Shown: positions 33,215 to 45,008 of the stretch, one piece after another | How positions within the stretch are numbered: position 1 is the stretch's first letter | Layout: each line of letters starts with the position of its first letter | Source: Diplonema papillatum | Lineage: Eukaryota > Euglenozoa > Diplonemea > Diplonemida > Diplonemidae | Direction: 5' to 3' | Length of the DNA stretch: 64,000 nt | Assembly (NCBI GenBank): GCA_030068145.1 | Contig: JAPJBO010000401.1 | Coordinates: forward strand, 124,001 to 188,000 | The notes under the pieces: model-generated | Told to the model about the DNA's origin: nothing | Seen by the model: only the letters and a program-made list of their open reading frames with translations | The model's database searches: none | Made by a program: the position numbers and the translations under genes

Positions 33215-34299
33215 CAAGGGGGTTCAGTGGACACTCATCTGTTGGCTCCTCGTTACTGCCCACGTAGGTTCCGGGAGGTCTGCTTGGCTGCACGCGGCTT
33301 GTGGTGTTGCTTCGTTCTTGAACTTTTTCTTCGGCTTCATGCGGTTCATCGTCCCGGCCTGCCCCTGGTACACGACTCGTCTCGTCTCCGTAGCTCGTCT
33401 ATCCTGCTTCACTTCGTGCTTCCATCGAGCCTACTTGCGCTGTCACATTCCGATGGGTAGTGCGTCTGCGGGAGGAACCTGCCGTTATTGTGGCTGACAC
33501 ACCCTGTCCCTGCGGCCTTCATCGCTGTCTGCTCTCGTGCGGCCACTGTGGGGCATGATTCCGCCTCGGATCCTCGGTTGTGCTCCTTAGCTGGATCGCT
33601 AGCTCGATAAGAAGAGCTGGTGTGTGGGCACAAGCGAATGTGGTTGCGGTTGCGGGCCGGCCGGCGTGACTGCGAGCAGACAGGCTGCATGCGCGTGGGC
33701 CCAATCGCGCCATTCACGCGGTACTCCAAAGGCCTAATCGGGCCGGGCCGGCACATACAGATTGCGACCGGGGCCAGCGTCGCACCTCGGTCTCGTCCCT
33801 TACAGCCGGAGCACGTGGCTCTCCCCAAGCCTCTGGGAAGGTGGCGGAGCTGGGAAGACGCGAGAGAAAACCAAAGTAGCGGCGGCCGACCTCTGTCTGC
33901 AAGCACGTCTCTGGCAGGGCAGTCGGCACCAAACGGAGCACAGTACCTCTTCCAAAGCAGTCGGCTGAAGCGGAGCACAGTCAATGGGCATTCAGAGAGT
34001 GCAAAGCATGTCTCTTGTAGGGCAGTGGGCAGCGGGCTTTGAGGGAAAGGTCAGCGCGGTAGCGATGACCAGGAGAACACATACAGATGGGTGGGGAGAG
34101 GCCCTGGGACTAAGGCGTGACTACCCCCGTCCCTGTCCCTCCCAGGGCGCCACCCCGAATCTAGCCTGGCTCCACCACGGTGAAGGCCCACACCTGCGGT
34201 TTCCGTCCCTCGTATGCTTGTGCTTGGCACTTCTTGGGCCAGACAGTGGTCAACATGGTCGCTCATGGGCCAGCCAGGGGTCCACCAGTGGTCGAACCC

Positions 34300-34454
34300 A
34301 AAATACTAGTGTCAATTTCGATCACACTCTACAACGCTCGACTACACTCTACTACACTCTACTACACTCGATTACACTCTATTACACTCTATTACACTCT
34401 ATTACACTATATTACACTCGATTACGCTCGATCAGGGGGTGGGTGAATTGGCTC
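34300..34454. mobile_element. GAGCCAATT-TIR element, copy 2
   Basis: Eleven-base units of the TACACTCTATT/TACACTCGATT type run from 34320 to 34430. They are followed by CAGGGGGTGGGTGAATTGGC, the inverted form of the family terminus. The left end is not recognisable. Confidence 0.6.
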
Positions 34455-35708
34455 ATATTTTATTCTGGAGAAACTGGGTTTAATACAAGTCTGTCCCGAT
34501 TTGCCCTGGTGTCACACCATGGATTGCAGCTTCAACAGTGCTGCGCCCGCTTTTTTTTTTGCAGGAGATGGTGATGAAAAGCAAGTTCTGCCATGTCGTT
34601 ACGAATCCCTGTCGAACGGCTTCAAAATTGACAAAAAAGCTTTGTAAAGCTTGCACACTTCCTACTGGGAGAGCTGGGAAGCTGCACGGCATGCTCAGGT
34701 AGGAATCTACGGCCCAGCGGAAGCAGAAGCCTGGCTGCGGTCTCGTGTGATGCCTGTGGACGTAGCGGTGGGAAATGTGGTCGAAGCTGAACCCGGGGCC
34801 AAAACTACCCAAAGCGCGCAACACGTGCAGCAGACGCCGAAAACGTCTGAATTCAAGGCAACCACTGTCGATGTGGACCTCGATAATCAGTGATCATTTA
34901 GAGTCAGAGACATTGACAAACCCATGTCAAAAGCAACAACTACAAGGCAGCTACAGGGTCTGTATTTTATTCTGTATTTTATTGTATTTTATTGTATTTT
35001 GTATTCAATTATTTGACCCTTGTACTATACCATCCTTGGGCCCGGGGGGGTGATGGCACTGGGTAATCTTCCTCTTTTCGTTTTGTGTTTCCAACTCCCG
35101 AAGATATTTTTCTTTACCAAACATGCAATGCTGTATAAAATAAGAACGCGCGTTCCTTGCGTCCTGTACCAAGAAACAAATGTCAAGGGGAAACCGTTCA
35201 ACGAAAAACAATTCCTTCCTCATCTTTTTCTGGTTTCCACCGTGGTGAGCCAGTGACGCGTCTTATTTGTGTTGCCGACAATCAACCGGGGATTTTTCTT
35301 TTTTAATATTTTCGTCTTATATCTATTTCTTTCTTTTCTGCGCCGGGGCGGTGGTGCAGCTAGACTTTCTAGAATGGAGACGAAGCTCGGTCAAGCTGAA
35401 CGGCATATCGTTTCTCGAAGCCAGCGGTGGGCGTTTTTCTCCGCTACCGGGTGACAGCGGTCGCCTGTTCCGGTTGTTAGACCCAGCATTCCCTTGACAT
35501 AAGGTCAACAACTTACTAGAAACCCCAAAAGGTCAGCAGTGCGGAGAAGTAGCAAACGAGAGTGCAGAAAAGTCGGGCCGCAGCGGCAGGGCTCACGTTC
35601 CACACGTCATTTTTTCTTTTTTTTTTTTTTTGATTTTTTCCCCCCGTCAGGGCTTGCGATCCGTTTTCGGTCTCAGAGAAAATACGTGTGGTCCACATGT
35701 GCGCTGAA

Positions 35709-36169
35709 GGTTCGAGGGGGAAAACCCATTTCCCCTCATGTGCGACGACAAAAAAAAATAGCGTCGCTAGGTGGCTACTGGACTAGGCGACACCTGGCTC
35801 CACTAGTGGACCTAGACTCCCCTGCATGTGGACCAATAAATCAAAATCCACATGTGGTACCTGTGGATCCACACGTGGGGGAACAAAATCCGAAAAGAAT
35901 TAACGTGTGGAAATCCACACGTTCCACACGTGGAGCGTAAGCCCTGGCCCCACGTGTGCTTCGACGTGTGGATCCACAGGTACCACGTGGATTTTGATTT
36001 ATTTCTTCCCCACATGTGCTTGCCACAGGTTGGTCCACATGCAGGAGTCTAGGCCCACAAGGCGCCAAGGCTGCGCAGCCAGGTGTCGCCAAGTCCAGTA
36101 GTGACGCTATTTTTGTGCCCGCCGCACACACTCAGTGACACAGGGGGAAAGGTTTTTTTCCCTCGAACC
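35709..36169. mobile_element. 461-bp hairpin element rich in CACGTG
   Basis: The ends GGTTCGAGGGGGAAAACCC and GGTTTTTTTCCCTCGAACC are inverted, and the symmetry continues inward: TAGCGTCGCTA/TAGTGACGCTA, TAGACTCC/GGAGTCTA, TGGACCAA/TTGGTCCA and repeated CCACACGTGG motifs. Most of the element can form a long stem. An R6 element adjoins its right end. Outer inverted matches (TTTTCGGTCTCAGA at 35669 and its complement near 36930) suggest both sit inside a larger, older inverted structure. Confidence 0.8.
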
Positions 36170-36896
36170 TTACTGGGGGGGGTAGGTACCTTGAATAGAA
36201 GAGGTACCTTGAATACAAGAGGCATTTTGGAAATCTGGAAAAAAGTTGGATTTTTTCTTGGTCCGCATAACAGACCTTTTTCGACGGTTTTCTGATCGCG
36301 ATGAGCTCCGATGAAGAGAACCGTAAAACACGCTGCTTTCCTCTCGCAATACTCTTAAAGATGGCCTTGTCCAAAGAGTTCGTCAGAGTGCTTTGATAGG
36401 ACTCAAGTCGTTGGTCGAGTCATGGGTCGAGTCATGGGTCGAGTCATGGGTCGAGTCATGGGTCGAGTCATGGGTCGAGTCATGGGTCGAGTCATGGGTC
36501 GAGTCATGGGTCGAGTCATGGGTCGAGTGAGAAATAGACCCGGGGACCAAAAGGTATGTGCATGATTCGTGGGTCTTTCCAGATGCGGGGCACCGGGCGT
36601 GGAACCCACAGGTTTTCAATGGAAAGGACGGGAATCGACCCACTGGTTGGTGACGTTTCTTTGCTGGCCCGTGTAGCAGACCTTTTTCGGCGAATTTGTG
36701 CTCGCGTTCAGCTCCGATGAAGAGAACCGTGAAAAATAGACCCGGGGACCACAAATTACGTGCGTCTTTCAAGGAGAAGGGAGTTCCCGCGGGTTCCGGG
36801 TTTGCGGTACTTTTTTCCATTTCTTTTTCGGGAAAATTGCAGGATCGGCACGCCGAATACAAGAGGTGCCTATTGTATTCGACCCCCCCCAGTAAG
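36169..36896. mobile_element. R6 foldback element with CTTACTGGGGGGGG ends
   Basis: The left end CTTACTGGGGGGGGT and right end ACCCCCCCCAGTAAG are perfect inverted termini. Inside the right end is the family palindrome (half-site CGAATACAAGAGG, here slightly degenerate), and at the left are GGTACCTTGAATA-type repeats. The body holds AGCTCCGATGAAGAGAACCG twice and an inserted 12-bp satellite (36412-36530). Related copies: 53455-53877 (opposite orientation, both ends) and a decayed copy in the EEP intron (about 19365-19815). No transposase is encoded. Confidence 0.85.
36412..36530 (+). repeat. 12-bp satellite, about 9-10 units
   Basis: Near-perfect head-to-tail GAGTCATGGGTC units. Twelve is a multiple of three, so one minus-strand frame reads a repeated THDS tetrapeptide. 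It lies within an R6 element and is absent from the other R6 copies, so it is a recent expansion. Confidence 0.95.
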
Positions 36897-37524
36897 CGTC
36901 CACATGGGGCCCACACGTATTTTCTGAGACCGAAAACGGAGCGTAAGCCCTAGTATGGTTCCGGCTGTTAGAACCCGCTATGTGGCAAGATGCCAAAAGG
37001 GAGGGAGAGGCGGTTTGGACAGGAATATTCTGGCAAAGTATGACGCTGGACACACATCGGGCACGCTAAATCGAAACTGGCGGTCTCGGGTGTGTCGTAT
37101 GAGTGCAGGTAATTATAACCTGTACACCCCACGAGAGTAGGAGAAAAGTAGAAACCGTGCCGCGAGAGTAGGAGAAAGTAGAAAGGAAAACTAGAGTTTC
37201 GTTGATCGCACGCCCAAATCCTGGACGTGGTTTCAGGAGGCAAATTTGCAAATGATCATGATCAGAAGGTCCTACTCGGGCGGTTCAGTTTCCTCACATT
37301 GCATGTGGCTAAGACTGAAATGGAAACAAGAGTCTTCCGTGGCCGCACGACCCTGGCACTTGCTGACGACGAGAAGGTCTTACCCGGGCGGTTCAGCTTC
37401 CTCACACGTTGCATGTGGTTGAGGATGAGTGCCGTGTCCAGAGAAATCTTGGATGGTACCCCCGAAACTCCCATATTACGTAGTTCGTGCGGGACTTGTG
37501 AAACGGCTAGGGCTACATATCAGA

Positions 37525-37735
37525 AGTGTGGTGTCACACCTGCTTTTCGGGTGTGGATTTACACGCGTGTTGGTCGTAGCACACCCGCTTTTCGGGTGTG
37601 GATTTACACGCGTTTTGGTCGTAGCACACCCGCTTTTCGGGTGTGGATTCACACGCGTTTTGGTTGTAGCACACCCGCTCCTCCCCTCCCCCGATGCCAT
37701 GTACTTAGATTGTACCTAGACCTTAGAAACAAGCG
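37525..37735 (+). repeat. 46-bp tandem repeat, three units (near-identical copy at 38965-39175)
   Basis: Units CTTTTCGGGTGTGGATTTAC...ACACGCGTTTTGGTCGTAGC are repeated three times. They are followed by CTCCTCCCCTCCCCCGATGC and ATGTACTTAGATTGTACCTA. The whole 210-bp block recurs at 38965-39175 with almost no change apart from a duplicated GATTGTACCTA. Single relics occur near 23070 and 39305. Confidence 0.9.
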
Positions 37736-38002
37736 ACTATTTCGCTGCAGTGGCAACTTACATAAGACCGTTTGGACTCGAAGTTAGCCACCAGCTGCAT
37801 ATAGAGTATACAAACGTAGCCCTACCCCGTAGTTCTTGCGTACTTCGTTACTTCGGAAATTATGTGGACTTTTCGGAAGTGCTGAAACGAAGCTCCTGTA
37901 TACCCTCTTTCCTTCGGACATCCTTCGGAGTGAAAGCTTGTTGTTGGAGAATCCGGTAATTCAAAGTCTCCGGATGACCTTCGTCGCGCGTGGGGTTTTA
38001 GA

Positions 38003-38065
38003 GTGAAAGTTCGCTTGAAACTCCGGGGGTTTAAAGTCTCCGGGTGACCTTCGTCGTTATGGGGA
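38003..38065 (+). repeat. R3 dispersed repeat (six or more copies)
   Basis: Core: GAGTGAAAGTTCGCTTGAAA, CTCCGGGGGTTTAAAGTC, TCCGGGTGACCTTCGTCG. Other copies: 25157-25205, 50177-50300, 55795-55925, 56076-56235 and 56650-56735, plus a partial at 37927-37990. All are on the plus strand. Three fall within 1 kb near 56 kb. Confidence 0.8.
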
Positions 38066-38358
38066 GATATTATTTGTGCTCTGATTGTCGTCAGAGTGGC
38101 AGTTACACGAGGTAAGAGGATCGGTGGGTACCTTGGTTGTTGGTCATTGGTGGTTTCGGCCATTGTCCACATACCTTACTTACGGTAGGCCCTCCTCAGT
38201 ATGGTGCCAGTAGGTGACTGTCTGTCTTCTTGGTACCGTCTGACCGTCTCTTTTCGTGTATTTGTGGTGCTGCGCAGGTTGAATATCCGTGGTTTGGAAT
38301 ATCCGGGGGGTTTGTGTCATATACTGTAACAGGAACGTGCACAGTTATTGATATTTGT

Positions 38359-38744
38359 GAGCCAATTTACCTACCCCCCCCTGAAGAAGCGACCTGTGCT
38401 CGATTCCGCTGGCGGATTTCACTACATTCCGCTCGATCTTCCGCTCGATCGCGCTGTACAAAACTGCCGGCGATGCAGATTATCGCCACAGGTTATTTGC
38501 ATTCTAACCCAAACTACGAAACTCGATTACGTTCTACAAGGCTGGGGCAGCCAGGACACCTCGCCCAGGTGGGCGGCGTCACCTCTCCGATGCGAGCTGA
38601 TTGCCGGCTGGATGCGGGCAACTGCACCTTTGTACCACCGACACACTCCGGGTGCTTCCAGGCTACGCGCAATCGGGGGTTTAAAACACATGATGATTCG
38701 TATCAAAAGCCCGCACGTCGATCGGACAGGGGGTGAAGTGGCTC
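38359..38744. mobile_element. GAGCCAATT-TIR element, copy 3 (both ends)
   Basis: The left end GAGCCAATTTACCTACCCCC and right end AGGGGGTGAAGTGGCTC are inverted termini about 385 bp apart. The interior has scattered CTCGATTACG-type units. There is no coding sequence. Confidence 0.65.
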
Positions 38745-39179
38745 ATACTTTCGAAGACAAGACAAGACAAAGAAGTGTGGTGATATAAACCTTTGGTGGC
38801 CAAAAGGTACCTTCGCTCTCGGAACCCAAATTCCTCCGGGCCTCGGGCCAAAAAAGATGGAGCCTCGAGCAAGATCTGGCGGCCATTGGACAGGAAGGCA
38901 CCGCATGCACGGTGGGGTCCAGCCTCAGAGGCTGGAGTTAGAGCTGGAGTCAAAAAAAGCGGGTGTCACACCTGCTTTTCGGGTGTGGATTTACACGCGT
39001 GTTGGTCGTAGCACACCCGCTTTTCGGGTGTGGATTTACACGCGTTTTGGTCGTAGCACACCCGCTTTTCGGGTGTGGATTCACACGCGTTTTGGTTGTA
39101 GCACACCCGCTCCTCCCCTCCCCCGATGCCATGTACTTAGATTGTACCTAGATTGTACCTAGACCTTAGAAACAAGCGA

Positions 39180-41150
39180 GCTCATATTTCTGTTTTCTCA
39201 CGTAATCACCCAAGTGTCAAAGCTGCGCGAAAGGGGACAGCCGCTGGGTCACCAGCAACTGACCCCCTGCACGTGCTCCATCCCGGGGAGAGTCTGCTGC
39301 ACGTGTTCAACGGTGCTTTTCGGGTGTGACTCGGGCACGCCCGCTTTAACTCCAGCTTCTGAGGCCGGACCTCGCCGTGTGGCTCTTTTCTCACCATCCC
39401 CCTCGCCCCTAACCTCGATTCTGAGCGCTGACCATACGCTGATGGTAGGTATGCGCGTGGTTGAAATAGATGGACGCAGGGTAGCCATCAGATCACTCGT
39501 ATAGCCGCAGAACCCGATCCGATGACGACAGTATTGCCTTCGAGAGTACATGAACGCAGATACGAGATATCCCGCGCGACCAGGTTGCTCTTTGCCATGC
39601 TCGCTCAACCCTGAAGCGACTTACTTTCACGCATTGAATAACGGATGAGTGTCCGGGATATTGGCTGACACTGGGTCTCTCAGAGCGACCAGTATCTTGC
39701 AGGGCCCCCTTCGACACGGCGCCCGCTGCGTCAACCCGCAGCGGCCTCGTCCGTGTGCCGGTCGAAAACGGCCCGGTTCCCTGCGCAGGCGGCGGCGCCG
39801 GGCGCCAACGTGTTCGTACTCAGCTCGGTGAAGAGAACGAGACCCGGGGACCACAAAGTACGTGCACGGCTGCCCGGGAGAGGTTCGGAGACGCGCCGCG
39901 AGAACCAACGGTCACACACCTGTTCATAGCGCACTGGCGATCGCGACGGGTTCGAAAGCTATCTTGAAGAGGACGGAGAATATTTTGTGCTTGCGTGATG
40001 ATGAGGATTGGTGATTGCAATTCTCCTCGTTGAATGAGGAATGCCTAGTGTAGACGCAAGCCGGCAGCTTGCACTGATTATGTCCCTGCCATTTGTACAA
40101 ACCGCCCCGCCGCTGCTACCGATTGGCTGCGGGGTAAGATCTCTTGGGAGGCAGCAAGAACTGGCTAGACAACACCCGCCCCCCGCCTGAAATACTCTAT
40201 AATCTTGTTGTTTTTGAAAGTATGCCAATACTGCAGGGAAAAGTTGACTAGACCTCTTGAGTTTGTGCTAACCGCGAATTGAGGAGTCGGGAGAACCTAC
40301 AAAGCCAAAAGCAGGACCGACCCCCCCGTTCGTGAGAAAAAGCGAAGAATAAAAACACCTTCCATCTATCTTTGTCAAGAGCTGCAACTCAACTATTCTT
40401 TTGCTTTTCTTTTTTGCCAAACCGGATCTTTCCGGTTTGGAAACCCGGGAAGCCATGCCCAAAACACAGAATGTACACGTGTCTTGCGTAGGGTCACAGC
40501 GCAGTTTCTCCTTTGTAACTCGGACTCTTTCGCGTTAGCGACTTTACCCTTCGACGGTGAAGACTTTCGTCTCCAATTTCGAATATGCCATGCCTGCCCT
40601 TGCCAGACGCTAACGCCGTGCACACTATGCAAAGCGTGCCGCAGCCGTTCGGTTGGGTGTGGTTTTGACGAAGGGGGTTTTGTGTGTTAACAATGCATTG
40701 TTGGTACTAAAGAATTAGTAGTTGGCAGCGTACTACACGAAACTTACCAAAGCAGGTGAGTTCCGCTACGGCGCACAAAACACGAAGTACAAGAACAAGC
40801 TCGAAGCAACGGGGCTCGAGAGATGGTTGCGCCGTAATAAAGACCAAAACGAAGAACAGCTTCTTTCTTCCTCCTTCTCTCGCACGTCTCTTCCTCCAAC
40901 GTCTGGGTATACAATTAGGCCGCTGAGAAAGCGAACGCTTGGGAAATAATGCTGGCAGTTGTCATTACGAAGCAGTGACAGTCGGCATGGTATCCTGTTG
41001 TAACAAGCTCGAGCTTCGCTGCTTCACCGCTGAAAGGTTCCCCTCTGCGGGGGGAGGTTCCCAACTTGCTTCTCATTGCGGGTTCCTACTACATATATAT
41101 ACCTGTCCTTTGACGGAGTGAACCGATGCTTCTCGTCTCAATTTCTTTGT
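39180..41150. other. Intergenic region, R5 copy and GC-rich patch
   Basis: An R5 copy lies at 40195-40360. A GC-rich patch at 39705-39830 has gene-like composition but no interpretable frame. An 11-bp AGACCCGGGGACC motif shared with R6 elements lies near 39840. No gene is supported. Confidence 0.4.
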
Positions 41151-41154
41151 ATAC

Positions 41155-41375
41155 GCACCTGCTTGGTAGGAAATGCTTGAGGAGACTGCCAGTTGCGAAA
41201 GATCAAAGGAGGTAAATGTGCTCTAGCCCACACGAAACACAGGTAAATCTGGGTTTAGTGGCGGCCGTAAGCGCTCAACAACAACAACAAAAAAAGACCC
41301 ACTTTGTAGTTATACTGTTTTCTCCCCCTCTTGCCTCCTTCAAAATGAGCACAAGGCAGTCCCTCGAGTATTTTT
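41155..41375 (-). repeat. R1 dispersed repeat, copy
   Basis: Full-length R1 in minus orientation with a small AAC expansion (CAACAACAACAACAAAA at about 41276). It lies about 240 bp beyond the 3' end of the GRDP-like gene. Confidence 0.85.
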
Positions 41376-41619
41376 TTCTGTCATGCTTGATGGGAAGGAG
41401 AATTACGCATAGTCACGCTCGAAAGGGAGGGACGCGTCTGTCTACCAGCCCGAAGGCGAATGATACGAATGAGGGCAAACAACTCTCCGGAAGGCCACGA
41501 CTCGGTGCGTTCGAGTAGGCGGCCACCGGGTGCAGCGACTACTGCGGCTCGCGCGAGAGGGTTCGCGCGTGGCACGCACGTAAATCGAAGGACAGCTGCT
41601 CTTCACGTCGGGGAGAGCC

Positions 41620-43222
41620 TCACGCCGTATCACCGCGGGGCAGGTCGCCGTTGCCCTCGGCAACGAAGAAGGCGGACTGCGTGATCATGTTGTCGGAGTT
41701 CTCGCACGGGTCCTTCGCGCCGCGGCCGAGCGCGGTCGGCGACGCCTCGTCGCCGACGGGTTCGAATAAGGACAGGTCAGCAACCCCGTTTTCGGCGGAT
41801 TGCGCGAAGTCCAAGGGTTGGATGCTGTCTGCAGGTTGTGTGGTGTTCAACGGGTCGGGTTTGCGCTCGGATTGCGTGGCGTCCAAGGGGTGGATGCTGT
41901 CCGCTGGCTGTGTGGTGTTCAAAGGGTCAGGTTTGCGTGCGGGCTGTGCGGATTCCGACGACCCGATGTCGTCGACGGATTTGGCGAAGCTCGAAGGGCG
42001 GTACTTCACCGCCGCTTGGGTGGATTCCGACGGCCCGATGTTGTCGACGGATTTGGCGAAGCTCGACGGCCGGAACTTCACCGCCGGCGGGGTGGAGTCC
42101 ACGGGTTGCATGCCGTCTGCTGCTTGCGCGCAGTCCGAAGGCCCGATGTTGTCGACGGATTTGGCAAAGCTCGAAGGACGGAACTTCACCGCCGGCGGGG
42201 TGGATTCCGCCGGCGCGATGTTGTCGACGGATTTGGCGAAGCTCGAAGGCCTGAATTTCACCGCCGGTTGCGCGGATTGCACCGGCCCGGCTTCGTCGGC
42301 GGACTGGGTGAAGTGGGAAGGTCGGATCTTCCCCGCGGGCTGCGTGGTTTCGAGCGGGGTTCCCCCCGGCTCCGTCGGCGGCTTGTCGTCGTCCTTCACC
42401 GCCGAGCCGGCCTGTGAGCTCGTCTCGTTCCTGTCGCTGGCCTCGCCGCGACTCGCGACCGACAGCGGCGCCGGCGGCGGCGTGCCCGAGTTCGAGTCGC
42501 TCCCGCGCTTCGTGACGACGAACGAACTGTTCGTCGCGCCCGTCTTGAACCGAACCTTCGCGTCTATGGCGGGCACAGACCCGGCCTGCTTTAACAGCGA
42601 CCTCCTACGCTTCGCGTCGTTCGACCCTGGCCGCTCAGGGGAGTACTGCCTGGGGGACCGAGCGACCACGTTGAGCGCAGACGCGTCCATTTGGAAGGAG
42701 AGGTATTCTTCGTCGAAGTGCCGGAGCCACGCCTGCGTGGTCACCTGCGTCGCGGTCATGCCCGACTTGCTGAGCGCCGCCGGCGCCTCGAACGGGAGGT
42801 ACTTCCCCTTGCAGTAGTACTGCATCGCGTGCCGGTACTGCGACGGGGCACACATGTGCACGTGGGCCGCGGTTTGGATGCCCATGCTGGGCACCAGGGG
42901 GGCGTCGGGGTCGAGGAGGTGGAGGCAGAAATACTTTAGGTATCGGTCGCGGCCGACGGACCAGTTGCGGAGGAGGTCGTCTGCGTGCTCGACGACCTCG
43001 TGCACGAAGTCGAGCGCGCCGTCCAACTCGGCGAGGTGGTCGAGCCCGAACGCGTACTGCGGCAGCTCGGCCTCGCCGCCGCCGGCGCCGCGCGCCGGCA
43101 GGCACCGCCCCTCCGGCGTCTCGGCGGCCGTGCACTCCGGCTTCAAGAACCACTCGTAGCGGAACCGCGGATCGTTCAAACCCTCTGCGTGGGTGGATGT
43201 AGATTGGTCTGGCTTCAAGGAA
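41620..43222 (-). CDS. GRDP-like (DUF1399-like) protein, 3' exon, at least 532 codons
   Basis: There is no ATG at the 5' edge and an in-frame TAA lies 18 nt upstream. The frame opens after CTACTAAACCTTTTCAAG, a good branch-point/acceptor, so this is a downstream exon starting at 43222 whose first exon is not located. Residues about 60-190 resemble the glycine-rich-domain-protein (GRDP/DUF1399) fold: a partner-helix region, then LVPSMGIQTAAHVHMCAPSQ and YRHAMQYY, where family members usually read VDxxWHxHxLxPxxY. Residues 318-425 hold four repeats of about 24-36 residues around AVKFRPSSFAKSVDNI. The tail repeats PLNTTQPADSI. The C-terminal half is Ser/Pro-rich and probably disordered. Function is unknown; GRDP proteins are mostly linked to stress and RNA roles in plants. 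Confidence 0.75.
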
Positions 43223-44560
43223 CTTGAAAAGGTTTAGTAGGAACTTGGGGATTTCCGTCGTTTTCTTTTTTTTGGAGATGAAAATCCTTCTGCAAAGTCT
43301 TAGTTTAATCCGAGGATTGAGCGTCAGATGTTTCTAACTTCAGCTCTAACGAGCACTACCACATTTATTGGGTACGAGGGTTGGTCCTGCTGTAGGTCGC
43401 GGCCGACGGACCAGTTGCGGAGGAGGTCGTCCACGTGCTCGTGCACGAAGTCGAGCACGCCGTCCAACTCGGCGAGGTGGTCGAGCCCGAACGCGTACTG
43501 CGGCAGCTCGGCCTCGCCGCCGCTGGCGCTGCGCGCCAGCAGGCACCGCCCCTCCGGCGTCTCGGCGGCCGTGCACTCCGGCTTCAAGAACCACTCGTAG
43601 CGGAACCGCGGATCGTTCAAACCCTCTGCGTGGGTGGATGTAGATTGGTCTGGCTTCAAGGAACTTGAAAAGGTTTAGTAGGAACTTGGGGATTTCCGTC
43701 GTTTTCTTTTTTTTGGAGATGAAAATCCTTCTGCAAAGTCTTAGTTTAATCCGAGGATTGAGCGTCAGATGTTTCTAACTTCAGCTCTAACGAGCACTAC
43801 CACATTTATTGGGTACGAGGGTTGGTCCTGCTGTAGGTCGCGGCCGACGGACCAGTTGCGGAGGAGGTCGTCCACGTGCTCGTGCACGAAGTCGAGCACG
43901 CCGTCCAACTCGGCGAGGTGGTCGAGCCCGAACGCGTACTGCGGCAGCTCGGCCTCGCCGCCGCTGGCGCTGCGCGCCAGCAGGCACCGCCCCTCCGGCG
44001 TCTCGGCGGCCGTGCACTCCGGCTTCAAGAACCACTCGTAGCGGAACCGCGGATCGTTCAAACCCTCTGCGTGGGTGGATGTAGATTGGTCTGGCTTCAA
44101 GGAACTTGAAAAGGTTTAGTAGGAACTTGGGGATTTCCGTCGTTTTCTTTTTTTGGAGATGAAAATCCTTCTGCAAAGTCTTAGTTTAATCCGAGGATTG
44201 AGCGTCAGATGTTTCTAACTTCAGCTCTAACGAGCACTACCACATTTATTGGGTACGAGGGTTGGTCCTGCTGTAGGTCGCGGCCGACGGACCAGTTGCG
44301 GAGGAGGTCGTCCACGTACTCGTGCACGAAGTCGAGCACGCCGTCCAACTCGGCGAGGTGGTCGAGCCCGAACGCGTACTGCGGCAGCTCGGCCTCGCCG
44401 CCGCTGGCGCTGCGCGCCAGCAGGCACCGCCCCTCCGGCGTCTCGGCGGCCGTGCACTCCGGCTTCAAGAACCACTCGTAGCGGAACCGCGGATCGTTCA
44501 AACCCTCTGCGTGGGAGGTGGTACGGTCTTATTTTAGTCCGAGTCTTAGTTAGTCCCAGG
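43223..44560 (-). repeat. Three 441-bp tandem copies of the gene's intron/exon junction
   Basis: Each unit (exon copies at about 43663-43395, 44104-43836 and 44515-44276) repeats the branch-point/acceptor and the first 270 nt of the GRDP-like exon. Each then diverges at the same base after WSVGRD into a short tail ending at a stop. The copies share a 9-nt deletion (HEVVEHADD to HEHVDD) and LLARSASGG in place of LPARGAGGG, so they arose from one another after a single initial duplication. They differ from each other at only a few bases. No clear 5' splice site ends them. They may be pseudo-exons, decoy acceptors or alternative exons. Confidence 0.85.
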
Positions 44561-45008
44561 ATTTGAGCGTCAGAAACTTCTAATTTTAGACTGTTTCTTG
44601 TGTTAAGGTGTCGAATTGCTTAAGTCTCCGTTTGACTGTGAGGCGGGGACTTTAGCTGTGCTGCCTCCGACTCAAGCCTTGCAAGCTGTGGTTGACCGTC
44701 ACGTCACTGGACCAGGTGTGGCCTTTTTCTTCTTCTTCTTCTCCCACTTCCGCCGTGGTTAGCACTAACTCAAGATGTCTAGTATAAGCTTACTTTCAAA
44801 AACGAAACGCAAAAGTGGGAAAAAGGGGGCGGGCCTCCGCAAACAGGGTCTGGATTTTTGCGTGACGGATCGTGGTCGCTCTGAGACTGCTTCTGGTGGC
44901 TGGCGGGTCGGGTTGTCGGGAATCGAATCACATTGCTACCCGTGCGACTGATCAGACGACTCATCATGTTACGATTGGTCGTACTCTGACACACGATTCA
45001 CACTCTAG

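Noticed and set aside
36412..36530. Array of short repeats considered as a CRISPR
   Set aside because: Units are contiguous 12-mers with no spacers and the genome is eukaryotic; a simple satellite.
41651..42817. 388-codon plus-strand ORF with repeats (ADLAKLEGRNFTAGG-like)
   Set aside because: Antisense of the SFAKSVDNI repeats in the GRDP-like gene; the minus frame has the conserved motif and splice acceptor.
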